Of a stretch of 64,000 bases of DNA, positions 53,397 to 62,012 are shown one piece after another. Source of the stretch: UBA6522 sp963664945 (lineage in GTDB: Bacteria > Pseudomonadota > Gammaproteobacteria > Steroidobacterales > Rariloculaceae); the NCBI GenBank assembly GCA_963664945.1, contig OY761822.1, positions 5,580,001 through 5,644,000 on the forward strand, in the 5' to 3' direction. The position numbers were made by a program, and so were the translations under genes. The notes beneath the pieces are model-generated. The model searched no databases. It saw nothing but the letters and a program-made list of their open reading frames with translations, and had not been told where the DNA came from. The first letter of the stretch is position 1; each line of letters opens with the position of its first letter.

Positions 53397-53740
53397 TCAC
53401 TCGTGTGCGGGTTCAGGAGATGCGGAACTGGTTCGCGTAGTCGTTTGTGTATTAAGGGCACTCATTTGGCGTCAACCATTCGATGCGTTGGTGGGGCTTG
53501 GCTTGGATGTTTGAAAACGTCGGTATCTGGCGCGTATCTCGTACCCCTTCGAGCAGAGCTACTATGCAACTTGAGAGGCATTCATAAGCGACGACCTAGT
53601 AAGAACGCTATGCTGCCAAGGCGCAGTCCGCGGTCCAGTTCGGTGACCGATTTGTGCTGACGGTTTGAACGATGAAGAACGGCTCAACACACAAAATTTT
53701 CTTACAGGACCCACAATATTTCTTAAAGGACCGTAAGAAT
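53397..53740. other. Intergenic region with a tandem repeat
   Basis: 344 bp between two reverse-strand genes with no convincing coding frame. At 53690-53711 and 53712-53732 there is a tandem repeat of about 21 bp (CACAAAATTTTCTTACAGGA and CACAATATTTCTTAAAGGAC, then CC and C). It is notably AT-rich and sits directly after the end of the upstream gene. It could be part of a promoter or operator for the GHKL gene. The rest holds nothing I recognise. Confidence 0.45.
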
Positions 53741-54883
53741 TCACGCTAGCTTAAACTCCTGAAGATAAAGATTTCGACTTTCCTTCCCTGTGCCTTCAAC
53801 GGTTTCTAATTCTTCCACGCACGAGAATTCGTAGCGATCACCCACAATCAGCCCATTCAAACTAAGACCGTCATCCCGCAATTTGCCGGATACAAGGCCG
53901 CTCTCGGTAAGCAAACCCCAAGCTCCAGTGTTGCGGTTGACCTTTACGAACTCTCCTCTCAGCGTAACCTCCTCGGTTCCGAGATTGGAGACCTGGGCAA
54001 GAACATCCGAGAGCTGCCGAGCATCGGCTTCCGAGATTGCCCGACTCCTTGGCTGCGAAAACGTTGGATCGGCCCAGGAATAACGCATCCCTGTCTGACG
54101 ATGAGTGAGAAACTTCAGCAAGTTCAAGTAGGCTCCCGCAAGATGCCCCCGATTCTGTTTTGCTGTCGCCACGGCAGAGTCCGGATCTGCGGTGTGATCA
54201 AAAAGCACATCCACTCTGCGCAACGCCCGGGCAAGTTCGCTTCCGCCCAGCAAGTCGGGCCCGCCGGCTGCTTCTAGAACCACCCGAAAAGAACCCGCTG
54301 CGGCCGGGACAACAACATTCAGGAGAGCCGCACCGATCGGTGAAGCCGGCGGTCGATGACTGGGTGGAAGATCTCTCAAGGCCGCACTATAGGCATGCTT
54401 GACTATTTTTTGTACTTGATCGAGTAGCCCAACGAACGTTTCTACTCGAATTCGGTGATTGGCCGCTGCTTCTGGAGGCTCCACGATGAGTTCGAGCATC
54501 AAATTATTGCGAGCCTGAGCCTCCTTGAGCACCAGTGCGTCTGACAGCATATCGTGAAGCATGAATCCTTCGTCCGGCAGGAACCCACTTTGGGCCAATG
54601 GTTCCTGCTGAAGTTTGAGGATCAATGGTCCGGAAAGATCGTTCGCTTCGGCGAGATACCATTCTTCCTCCCCAGCTTTTTCTACTAGCATTCTCAAGTC
54701 GACCAGACCTGCGCGAAACTGGCGCAGACGTTCTGGAGGGACGCCCACGACAACGAAACCGTCCTCTCCTTTCATCGTTTCTACGGCCATCGCGAGGTAA
54801 TGCCCTCCGATTACATCTCGGGCCTCAAACAGCAACGGCCCGTCGCAGTAATCCAGCATTGTCGTGTAGCTAACGGTTTTCAC
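53741..54883 (-). CDS. Unknown protein of the defence operon, about 380 residues
   Basis: I place the start at GTG 54883. It overlaps the stop of the 125-residue gene as GTGA and has GGTGGA upstream. The longer ATG starts (54901, 54937) would run deep into that gene. The protein begins MLDYCDGPLLFEARDVIGGH shortly after the start, a compact beta-rich N-terminal domain. A helical middle follows, and the C-terminal 90 residues (GTEEVTLRGEFVKVNRNTGA) look like a small beta-barrel. It resembles uncharacterised proteins that travel with small partners in defence loci (possibly the DUF6575 group). No catalytic motif is seen. Confidence 0.68.
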   Translation of the reverse strand: MKTVSYTTMLDYCDGPLLFEARDVIGGHYLAMAVETMKGEDGFVVVGVPPERLRQFRAGLVDLRMLVEKAGEEEWYLAEANDLSGPLILKLQQEPLAQSGFLPDEGFMLHDMLSDALVLKEAQARNNLMLELIVEPPEAAANHRIRVETFVGLLDQVQKIVKHAYSAALRDLPPSHRPPASPIGAALLNVVVPAAAGSFRVVLEAAGGPDLLGGSELARALRRVDVLFDHTADPDSAVATAKQNRGHLAGAYLNLLKFLTHRQTGMRYSWADPTFSQPRSRAISEADARQLSDVLAQVSNLGTEEVTLRGEFVKVNRNTGAWGLLTESGLVSGKLRDDGLSLNGLIVGDRYEFSCVEELETVEGTGKESRNLYLQEFKLA

Positions 54884-55257
54884 TTCGATTCCACCGTACA
54901 TTGTGACAATATGTCGTAGTCCGCGAAAGGCCACCATGTGTGGTGTGAGTTTCTACCATTTTGCTGGATGTAGCCTGCTCCTGCGCTTAGATTCAATCGG
55001 CATATCATCCGCCCACGCATTTTCTGGAGCTTCAACAGCTTTTCCGCATCCTTACGCAGAGCGAAGACTGACAAGCCGCGAGTCTGGCATTCCGTAACAT
55101 TCGGGAACACGGCGTCCGGGCGTTCAGAACGCTGTGACTGGAAATCCGATTCAGTCGGTGGTGATGAGCGAACAAGTCGAAACATCTCTTTTGTATCCCC
55201 AATTTCTTCTGCGGTACCAGGTGGGCAATCCTCTGGCAACGGCTCTCGATACTTCAT
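54880..55257 (-). CDS. Unknown small protein, 125 residues
   Basis: It reads MKYREPLPEDCPPGTAEEIG, then VRSSPPTESDFQSQR, then TECQTRGLSVFALRKDAEKL and HHTWWPFADYDILSQC. The pattern (conserved Cys-Pro-Pro near the start, HHTWWP near the end) looks like a genuine conserved family rather than a chance frame. No function can be assigned. It couples to the following gene through a GTGA overlap. The arrangement suggests a partner protein. Confidence 0.68.
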   Translation of the reverse strand: MKYREPLPEDCPPGTAEEIGDTKEMFRLVRSSPPTESDFQSQRSERPDAVFPNVTECQTRGLSVFALRKDAEKLLKLQKMRGRMICRLNLSAGAGYIQQNGRNSHHTWWPFADYDILSQCTVESK

Positions 55258-55377
55258 GACTTGCCTGTCTACGGCCGCGATGATCCCAGTGCCGGGAATG
55301 TCCCCTTCGGCGTATGGTGTGCATTCTCGTTGGAAGAGGCAAGACCCTTGATCATACAGGCGGCAGGCGGGCGCACG

Positions 55378-55557
55378 TCATTTCTTCTTGTATCGCCGAA
55401 ATTTAGCGCTGTCCGGCGCGAGCCGTTTGGCCGAGATCGCACACCACCTCCGTTCCTGCCACTCGTCGTGTACAGCGGCGGGCTCGATCCCCAGAGAGCG
55501 GAGTGCGTCTTCGGCTTCCCGGAGAAGACACTCGGCCGAGCGAGGACGTTGAGCCAT
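55378..55557 (-). CDS. Unknown small basic protein, 59 residues
   Basis: The ATG at 55557 lies directly after AAAGGA, and the frame ends at TGA 55380-55378. The product begins MAQRPRSAECLLREAEDALR and ends with strongly basic KFRRYKKK. It is first in the leftward set of small genes, 56 bp from the divergent DruE-like gene. Codon pattern and ribosome site support it, but there is no family recognition. It could be a regulator or a small partner subunit. Confidence 0.55.
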   Translation of the reverse strand: MAQRPRSAECLLREAEDALRSLGIEPAAVHDEWQERRWCAISAKRLAPDSAKFRRYKKK

Positions 55558-55613
55558 TCCTTTCGATGGACACGGGAGATTTCGGCCGCTGACGCGCTAA
55601 ACTCCGTTCCCCA

Positions 55614-58600
55614 ATGATTCCCTCAACCCTTGCTGCCGAAGTCATTGACGCCCTCACGGACTTCCTCGCCACAGGCTTCGGCCCGGCCAACCCGGTCTTG
55701 GCGACGGTAATGGATGACTTTCTCGCCCAAACGGACAACCTTGTCAAGGGTCCGTATCTGTCCATCGATCTGCCGTTCCAACATGCCCCTGAAGGTGGGG
55801 AACCGTTCCCGGAAACGCCACTGGGCTTCACGCCGTATCGCCATCAGCGAACCGCCTTTGAGCGGTTGAAGCCGGGGCAATCCACTGTCGTCGCCACGGG
55901 AACCGGGTCAGGCAAGACCGAGTGTTTCCTGTACCCGGTTCTGGATCATTGCCGGGCGCAGGCCGGCAGTCCTGGCGTCAAGGCCATCCTCGTCTATCCC
56001 ATGAACGCGCTGGCGTCGGATCAGGCGCGGCGCATTGCACGGATCGTTCATCGCACACCTTCGCTGCGAGGCAAGGTGACGGCAGGCCTCTACGTGGGCG
56101 AGTCCGGCGCGTCGCCCCAGAAGCGCATGACCGCGGACAATCTGGTCGAGAACCGCGAGGTACTTCGGGAACGGCCGCCGGACATCCTGCTCACCAACTA
56201 CAAGATGCTGGACCTGTTGCTGACGCGGCCCGTCGACTCCCGGCTGTGGCGGCATAACGCCACCGGCACATTGCGCTATCTGGTGGTGGATGAACTGCAT
56301 ACCTTCGACGGCGCCCAGGGGACCGACCTTGCCTGTCTCATAAGGCGGCTGCGTGCACGGCTCCAGGCGACCGATGAGCTGACCTGCGTCGGCACCTCGG
56401 CCACCATCGGCGGCGAGGAGGACCGGGAAGCCATCGTTCGCTACGTGTCGGGGATCTTTCATCAGCCATTCTCGCCGGACTCCATCGTGGGCGAAGTGCG
56501 GCAGGGGATCGATGAGTTTCTTCGGGACGCCATCATCGACTCGTATCTGGTCTCCCTACCGGATCTCGCCGAGCGGGTGAACCCGAGCCGCTACGCGTCC
56601 TTTGACGAATTCGTCCGGGCACAGCACACCGTGTTCTTCGGCGATGCGCCGAACGGAAAATTCGACGCGCTGGAGTGGCGGCTCAAGCTTGGCGGGAGGC
56701 TGCGCGAACACGCCTCGTTTGTCAACCTGCTGCGGGTGCTGGACGGCTCGAAACCGGTGCCCGTCGCCACAGTGCTGGATCGCCTGCAACGCAGCTTGCC
56801 GGTGGCGAGCGCCCAGACCCAAGTAGCGGCAAATTTGCTAAACGCCCTTTGCGCGTTGATTTCCGTTGCGCGCCAGCGCGAAGACGGCGGCCGCGACGCA
56901 CCGGTACGGCCATTGTTGAACGTGAAACTGCACCTGTGGGTCCGGGAATTGCGGCGCATGGTTTGCAGCCTTCACGAGGACGACGGCCCGACACATCGCG
57001 TCCGCTATGCCGACGACCTGAAGCCCGACGAAGATTCCGTTCACCTGCCGCTGATCCAGTGCCGCGAGTGCCACGCCACCGGATGGGGGTGCTTCAAGCC
57101 CGCCGCAGACAATCGCATCGGCCAGGACCTGCGCGTCTTCTACAATCGATTTTTCCTGCGCGATGTGGACGTCAACTACCTCTTCCCCATGAGCCCCAGC
57201 GAGGAGCCGCCGCAGGCCGTCAAGGGACAGGTGGCCCACGTCTGCGGTCGATGCGGCCATCTCGCAGCACGGAAGGCCGACGGGTGCCCCGGTTGCGGTC
57301 GGACACCGCTGACGCGCGTTTTCCGCCCCAACGCCGTTGTCACAAAGCGCAGCGGCAAACGACGGCGACCGCAGTTGAGCCGCGATTGTCCATACTGCGG
57401 AGCGCGGGAGGCGTTAATCATCCTTGGGGCACGCGCCTCCAGCCTTTTGAGCACGGCGCTTGCGCAAATTTTCTCGTCCCGCCACAACAACGACCGCAAG
57501 GTCATCGCGTTTTCGGACAACGTGCAGGACGCCGCGCATCGGGGCTCGTTCTTCGCGGCGCGAACGTGGCGCAACAGTATCCGCGCGGCCATTGCCCAGG
57601 TGGCCGCCGAGCACGAGGGAATCTCTCTTGCAAACTTGCCCGACCAGGTTGTCGCACGGTGGGGGGATTCCACCGCGAACCCCGGCGCGTTCAACCCGGA
57701 ACGCTTCATCAGCGAATTCATCGCGCCGGACCGCGTGTGGCTGCGGGATTTCGAAGCGCTGAAAAAGGACGGCGCACTCCCGACGGGATCGAACCTCCTG
57801 TCCATGGTGCAGCATCGCATGCGCTGGGACACCCTGGGAGAGTTGACCTTCGGCACGGCCATCGGACGCACGCTTGAGCGAACTCGAACGGCAGCGGTGG
57901 GCTTCAATTCCGATGCCCTTCGCAAGGCCAGCGAAACGGCACTCGTTCGGATTCGGGAGAATTTCGGCGAACTGCGGACCGTGGACGAGGCTTGTATCCG
58001 CAGCCTGCTGTTGGGAATTCTGCGCCGCATGAAGGACCGCGGCGCGGTGGAGAGCCCGATGTTCGCCAACTATCTTCGAAGTGGCGGAAATCCGTTCGCT
58101 ATTCGCGACCACGCATTACAGGATTTTGGCCCGCGGTCGGCGCTGCCCGTGTTCCCCGCGCCGGTGGCTCAACGCAATGGCGTGGAAGCATTGGCAGCGC
58201 AACCCAAGTCCTGGTACCAGGTTTGGGCCGAAAAGGTGCTGACGCCATTAAATGTGCTCGCCGCGACGCGCAACAGCGGGGACGTCTTATACATGGCGAT
58301 GGACGCCCTGACCGAGGCGGGACTCGTGTGCGTCCTGCCAGCCGGACGCACCAAGGTATGGGCACTCCGGCCGGAGCACCTTTTCGTCACTACGCAGACT
58401 GCCATCATGCGGTGCCGCCACTCTCGTCGGTCGTTGGTGGTACCGGCTCGCGAAGCCGCTCTATGGCAGGGCGTTCCCTGCCTGGATCTCGCAACGCACG
58501 AATGTTATGACCGCCACGATGCGGGGAGCCAAACCTGGGCCGGGCGCCTTTACCGAGACGCCGATATTCGCCGCATCGTCTCTGCCGAGCACACGGCCTT

Positions 58601-61600
58601 GGTGCCTCGGGAGGAACGCGACCGCTTGCAGGAGCGTTTCGCCGCCGCGGACGCCAAACCCTGGGAACCGAACCTGCTTTCTGCCACGCCGACGCTGGAA
58701 CTCGGCGTTGATATCGGCGAGCTGTCCACGGTGGTGATGTGTTCTGTGCCGCCCGCGCCGGTGAACTATGTTCAACGCACCGGCCGCGCCGGACGTCGGG
58801 ACGGCAATGCTCTGACGCTCACCGTCGCCACCGGTCGGCCCCACGACCTTTATTACTACGCCGAGCCCCTGGAAATGTTGGGATCGCGAGTCGACCCGCC
58901 GGGCATTTTCTTGAATGCGCCCGCCGTACTGGAGCGGCAACTGACAGCCTTTTGCCTTGATTGCTGGGTGGCAGGGGGCGTTGACGAGAATGCGGTTCCG
59001 CGCCGCATCAGGCCGGTGCTGGACAACGTTGAAAAGAGCAATACCAACGGGTTTCCATATCCGTTCTTCAATTTCATCGCCGAGAATGATGACGATCTGT
59101 TGAACCGGTTTCTGGACGCATTCAAGACCCGTCCCGGCGTCGCCTACGATCTCGATGATGCGTCGCGCGAATACCTGGCAAATTTCCTGCAGGGCAATGA
59201 TCCGGAAGATTCCCTGCGACTGCGTATCCTGAAACGCATCATGGAAGTGGCGCAGGACCGCCAATCGTTGCGTAACGACGTGGAGACGCTGGGGCGACGC
59301 ATCAGGACCTTGGGCGCGGCCGATGAGGCAACCGAAGCCAGCATCAAGAATCTCTCCGCCGAGCGCACGGCCCTGCAGCGGCTCCTACGGACCATGAACG
59401 GTCGCGACACCTTTGGTTTTCTCACCGATGAGGGGCTGCTTCCCAACTATGCGTTCCCGGAGCCGGGCGTTACGCTGAACTCGGTCATCTTCCAGCGGCG
59501 CCAGGGAGAGACCGGTGAATTGGAGGACGACGCTGTTGTATTCGAGTACGCGCGCCCCGCGGCTGCGGCGCTGGGCGAGTTTGCGCCGGAGAATGTTTTC
59601 TATGCCGGTGGCCGCCGGGTTGAAATTCGGCGCATTGACACCCGGGTGTCGCCAATCGAGCGCTGGCGCCTGTGTCCGTCCTGCTCCTACTGCGAGAACG
59701 TCGACGCCGGCGACCGGCACGGTGCCTGTCCGAGATGCGGCGATCCCCTTTGGGGAGACGCGGGACAAGTGCGGGAGATGCTTCGGTTACGGCTGGTTCA
59801 TGCCGCCACGCAGGACCGGGTCAGCCGCATCATGGACGAGCGCGACGACCGCGAGCCTCTCTTTTACACGCGGCAAATGGTGGCCGACTTCGATCCGGCA
59901 TCCGTATCCCGCGCGTTCGCATCGGCAGATTCCGGGCGGCCCTTCGGCTTCGAGTATGTGCCCTCCGCCACGTTCAGGGAGATAAACTTCGGCCGGCTGG
60001 ACGAACTGGAATCGCCCACCGCATTCGCAGGCGAGGAAATGCCGCGCAAGGGCTTCTCGCTGTGCCGCCGGTGCGGCGGCGTGCAATTAGCCGATGGCGA
60101 GGTGCAGCATACGGCCACCTGCAACGCTGGCGGCGACAAGGCTATCGTCGATTGCCTGTACCTGTACCGCGATTTCAGTTCGGAAGCCGTCCGGATGCTG
60201 ATTCCGGCGGCCGGGACCACGGATACCGAACAGCGCACCGCGTCCTTCATTGCCGCCCTGGAACTGGGCCTGCGGCGGCAGTTTGCCGGGGCCGTTGACC
60301 ACCTGCGCGTGATGACCTGCAGATTTCCAGCGTCGGAATCCGGAGCGGATTTTAACTTCCTGATGCTTTACGACACGGTCCCTGGCGGCACCGGCTATCT
60401 GAAGCAGATGATGAATGACCCGGGCAATGTGATGAACATTTTCCGCATTGCACGGGACGCAATATCGCAATGCGAGTGCAACGCGGACCCGCTGAAGGAC
60501 GGCTGTTACCGTTGCGTGTACGCCTATCGGCGCAGCTACGACATGGCCAGCACATCCCGCAATACGGCGCTGGATGTGCTGAATGCGATTCTCGACGAGG
60601 CGGAGAATCTGCGCGAGGTGCAAGGGCTGCGCTCGATCAACGTGAACCCGTTGCTGGAGAGCGAGTTGGAAGCCCGGTTCGTCGAAGCGCTCGGGCGTTT
60701 CGAGATTGACGGCAAACCGGTTCGTGTGCGTCAGGACATCGTGGGCGGTAAGCCCGGATTTATCCTCACCACGGCAGGCTTGACGTACTTCATGGAGGCG
60801 CAGGTCGACCTTGGCGAATCCGATGGCATCGCTATCGGCAGCCGTCCCGACTTTGTGATTCGTCCGGTGCGGCCGTCGCCTTCCCAGCCGCCGATCGCCG
60901 TGTTCATGGATGGCTTCGAGTTTCACCGTAAGAAGACCGGCGAAGACTCGGCCAAGCGCATGGCTCTGGTTCGCGCCGGCTACCTGGTGTGGTCCTTGAC
61001 ATGGCACGATCTTGAAGTCGTCCTCGGCACGGGCGATGACGCCACGAACCTCCTTGGGGACAACGACGGCCGCATGACGCAACTGCAACGAACGCTCGAT
61101 GCACGTTGGGACTCGGGCTCGATCCGGTCGCGGCTGGCCGAACCATCCTTGAAACTGCTCGTTCGCTACCTGCAACAGCCGGACACGCAAGCATGGAAAT
61201 GCGCAATTTTCACGGATCTGCTTCGACTATTTCATCCGGACAACATGCGAAGTGCCGACCTGATGGGTCAGTTCACCAAAGCGACGAAACAACTTCCGGC
61301 GAGCCTTAAGGACACTCTGGCCGGTCTCCCGGCGGAAACCGCCTTCGCGGGGCGGGGCGCATGGCGGAACACACCACCGGAGTTCGCGCAACTGTTCGTG
61401 GCGCTCCCGCTCGACGCGGTGGAGACGCCGGAACCAAACGAACTGATTGTCGCCCTGCATCTTGACGATACCGGCCAGTCCGCAGAACGCGAGGAGAATT
61501 CTCTATCGGGCGAGCATCGTCCCTATCGACGGGAATGGAATGGCGTTTTGCGGCTCTACAACCTGTTGCAATTCCTTCCCAATGCCTGGTGGACGACGGC

Positions 61601-61937
61601 CCTAGGCGTTGAACGCCACATGTACCCTGAGTTCACAGTTCCCGATCCTCCTCCGGAAGCACCGGATTCGCCTGCGTGGTCGGAAGCGATGTCGCTGGCA
61701 GTTCCCGAGCTGCATTCCATGATGCGTGCACTGTCCGCTCAGCGTGTTCCAGCCCCGGAGGTCGGCTTTGAAATGACAGACGCTTCCGGTGAGGTGGTAG
61801 CCGAGGCCGAACTCGCCTGGGAAGCCAAGCGAATCGCGGTCCTGTTGCCCGGCCAAGACAAACGGTCCTTCGCGGAGGCCGGTTGGATCGTCTTCCTCCC
61901 GGACGCCCCTGACCTGGCTGCGGCTCTCACGGAATGA
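55614..61937 (+). CDS. DruE-like giant helicase with DUF1998 and a nuclease-like tail
   Basis: 2,107 residues. The helicase core has ATGTGSGKT (K101), DELH at 226-229, and SATPTLELGVDIGELS followed by QRTGRAGRRDG near 1,030-1,070. Several zinc-binding clusters are inserted: CRECHATGWGC, CGRCG...CPGCG and CPSCSYC...CPRCG. Near 1,590-1,640, LYDTVPGGTGYLKQM and CYRCVYAYRR mark DUF1998. A C-terminal part has RPDFVI, AVFMDGFEFH and AGYLVWSLTWHD, like the Vsr/DUF559 nuclease fold. This size and order match DruE, the signature protein of Druantia systems. The other Druantia genes are not beside it. It diverges from the small-gene operon. Confidence 0.87.
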   Translation: MIPSTLAAEVIDALTDFLATGFGPANPVLATVMDDFLAQTDNLVKGPYLSIDLPFQHAPEGGEPFPETPLGFTPYRHQRTAFERLKPGQSTVVATGTGSGKTECFLYPVLDHCRAQAGSPGVKAILVYPMNALASDQARRIARIVHRTPSLRGKVTAGLYVGESGASPQKRMTADNLVENREVLRERPPDILLTNYKMLDLLLTRPVDSRLWRHNATGTLRYLVVDELHTFDGAQGTDLACLIRRLRARLQATDELTCVGTSATIGGEEDREAIVRYVSGIFHQPFSPDSIVGEVRQGIDEFLRDAIIDSYLVSLPDLAERVNPSRYASFDEFVRAQHTVFFGDAPNGKFDALEWRLKLGGRLREHASFVNLLRVLDGSKPVPVATVLDRLQRSLPVASAQTQVAANLLNALCALISVARQREDGGRDAPVRPLLNVKLHLWVRELRRMVCSLHEDDGPTHRVRYADDLKPDEDSVHLPLIQCRECHATGWGCFKPAADNRIGQDLRVFYNRFFLRDVDVNYLFPMSPSEEPPQAVKGQVAHVCGRCGHLAARKADGCPGCGRTPLTRVFRPNAVVTKRSGKRRRPQLSRDCPYCGAREALIILGARASSLLSTALAQIFSSRHNNDRKVIAFSDNVQDAAHRGSFFAARTWRNSIRAAIAQVAAEHEGISLANLPDQVVARWGDSTANPGAFNPERFISEFIAPDRVWLRDFEALKKDGALPTGSNLLSMVQHRMRWDTLGELTFGTAIGRTLERTRTAAVGFNSDALRKASETALVRIRENFGELRTVDEACIRSLLLGILRRMKDRGAVESPMFANYLRSGGNPFAIRDHALQDFGPRSALPVFPAPVAQRNGVEALAAQPKSWYQVWAEKVLTPLNVLAATRNSGDVLYMAMDALTEAGLVCVLPAGRTKVWALRPEHLFVTTQTAIMRCRHSRRSLVVPAREAALWQGVPCLDLATHECYDRHDAGSQTWAGRLYRDADIRRIVSAEHTALVPREERDRLQERFAAADAKPWEPNLLSATPTLELGVDIGELSTVVMCSVPPAPVNYVQRTGRAGRRDGNALTLTVATGRPHDLYYYAEPLEMLGSRVDPPGIFLNAPAVLERQLTAFCLDCWVAGGVDENAVPRRIRPVLDNVEKSNTNGFPYPFFNFIAENDDDLLNRFLDAFKTRPGVAYDLDDASREYLANFLQGNDPEDSLRLRILKRIMEVAQDRQSLRNDVETLGRRIRTLGAADEATEASIKNLSAERTALQRLLRTMNGRDTFGFLTDEGLLPNYAFPEPGVTLNSVIFQRRQGETGELEDDAVVFEYARPAAAALGEFAPENVFYAGGRRVEIRRIDTRVSPIERWRLCPSCSYCENVDAGDRHGACPRCGDPLWGDAGQVREMLRLRLVHAATQDRVSRIMDERDDREPLFYTRQMVADFDPASVSRAFASADSGRPFGFEYVPSATFREINFGRLDELESPTAFAGEEMPRKGFSLCRRCGGVQLADGEVQHTATCNAGGDKAIVDCLYLYRDFSSEAVRMLIPAAGTTDTEQRTASFIAALELGLRRQFAGAVDHLRVMTCRFPASESGADFNFLMLYDTVPGGTGYLKQMMNDPGNVMNIFRIARDAISQCECNADPLKDGCYRCVYAYRRSYDMASTSRNTALDVLNAILDEAENLREVQGLRSINVNPLLESELEARFVEALGRFEIDGKPVRVRQDIVGGKPGFILTTAGLTYFMEAQVDLGESDGIAIGSRPDFVIRPVRPSPSQPPIAVFMDGFEFHRKKTGEDSAKRMALVRAGYLVWSLTWHDLEVVLGTGDDATNLLGDNDGRMTQLQRTLDARWDSGSIRSRLAEPSLKLLVRYLQQPDTQAWKCAIFTDLLRLFHPDNMRSADLMGQFTKATKQLPASLKDTLAGLPAETAFAGRGAWRNTPPEFAQLFVALPLDAVETPEPNELIVALHLDDTGQSAEREENSLSGEHRPYRREWNGVLRLYNLLQFLPNAWWTTALGVERHMYPEFTVPDPPPEAPDSPAWSEAMSLAVPELHSMMRALSAQRVPAPEVGFEMTDASGEVVAEAELAWEAKRIAVLLPGQDKRSFAEAGWIVFLPDAPDLAAALTE

Positions 61938-62012
61938 CGGTGTGGCGAATCGAGTTGCGGCAAGCCAGAATGGCGTGCCAACGCCTGCCAGGCAGCGGGT
62001 AGAGTAACAACC

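Noticed and set aside
53403..53660. Forward frame of 85 codons between two defence genes
   Set aside because: No ribosome site, low-complexity composition and no motif.
55261..55617. Forward frame of 118 codons before the DruE-like gene
   Set aside because: It is antisense to the 59-residue gene, which has a better ribosome site.
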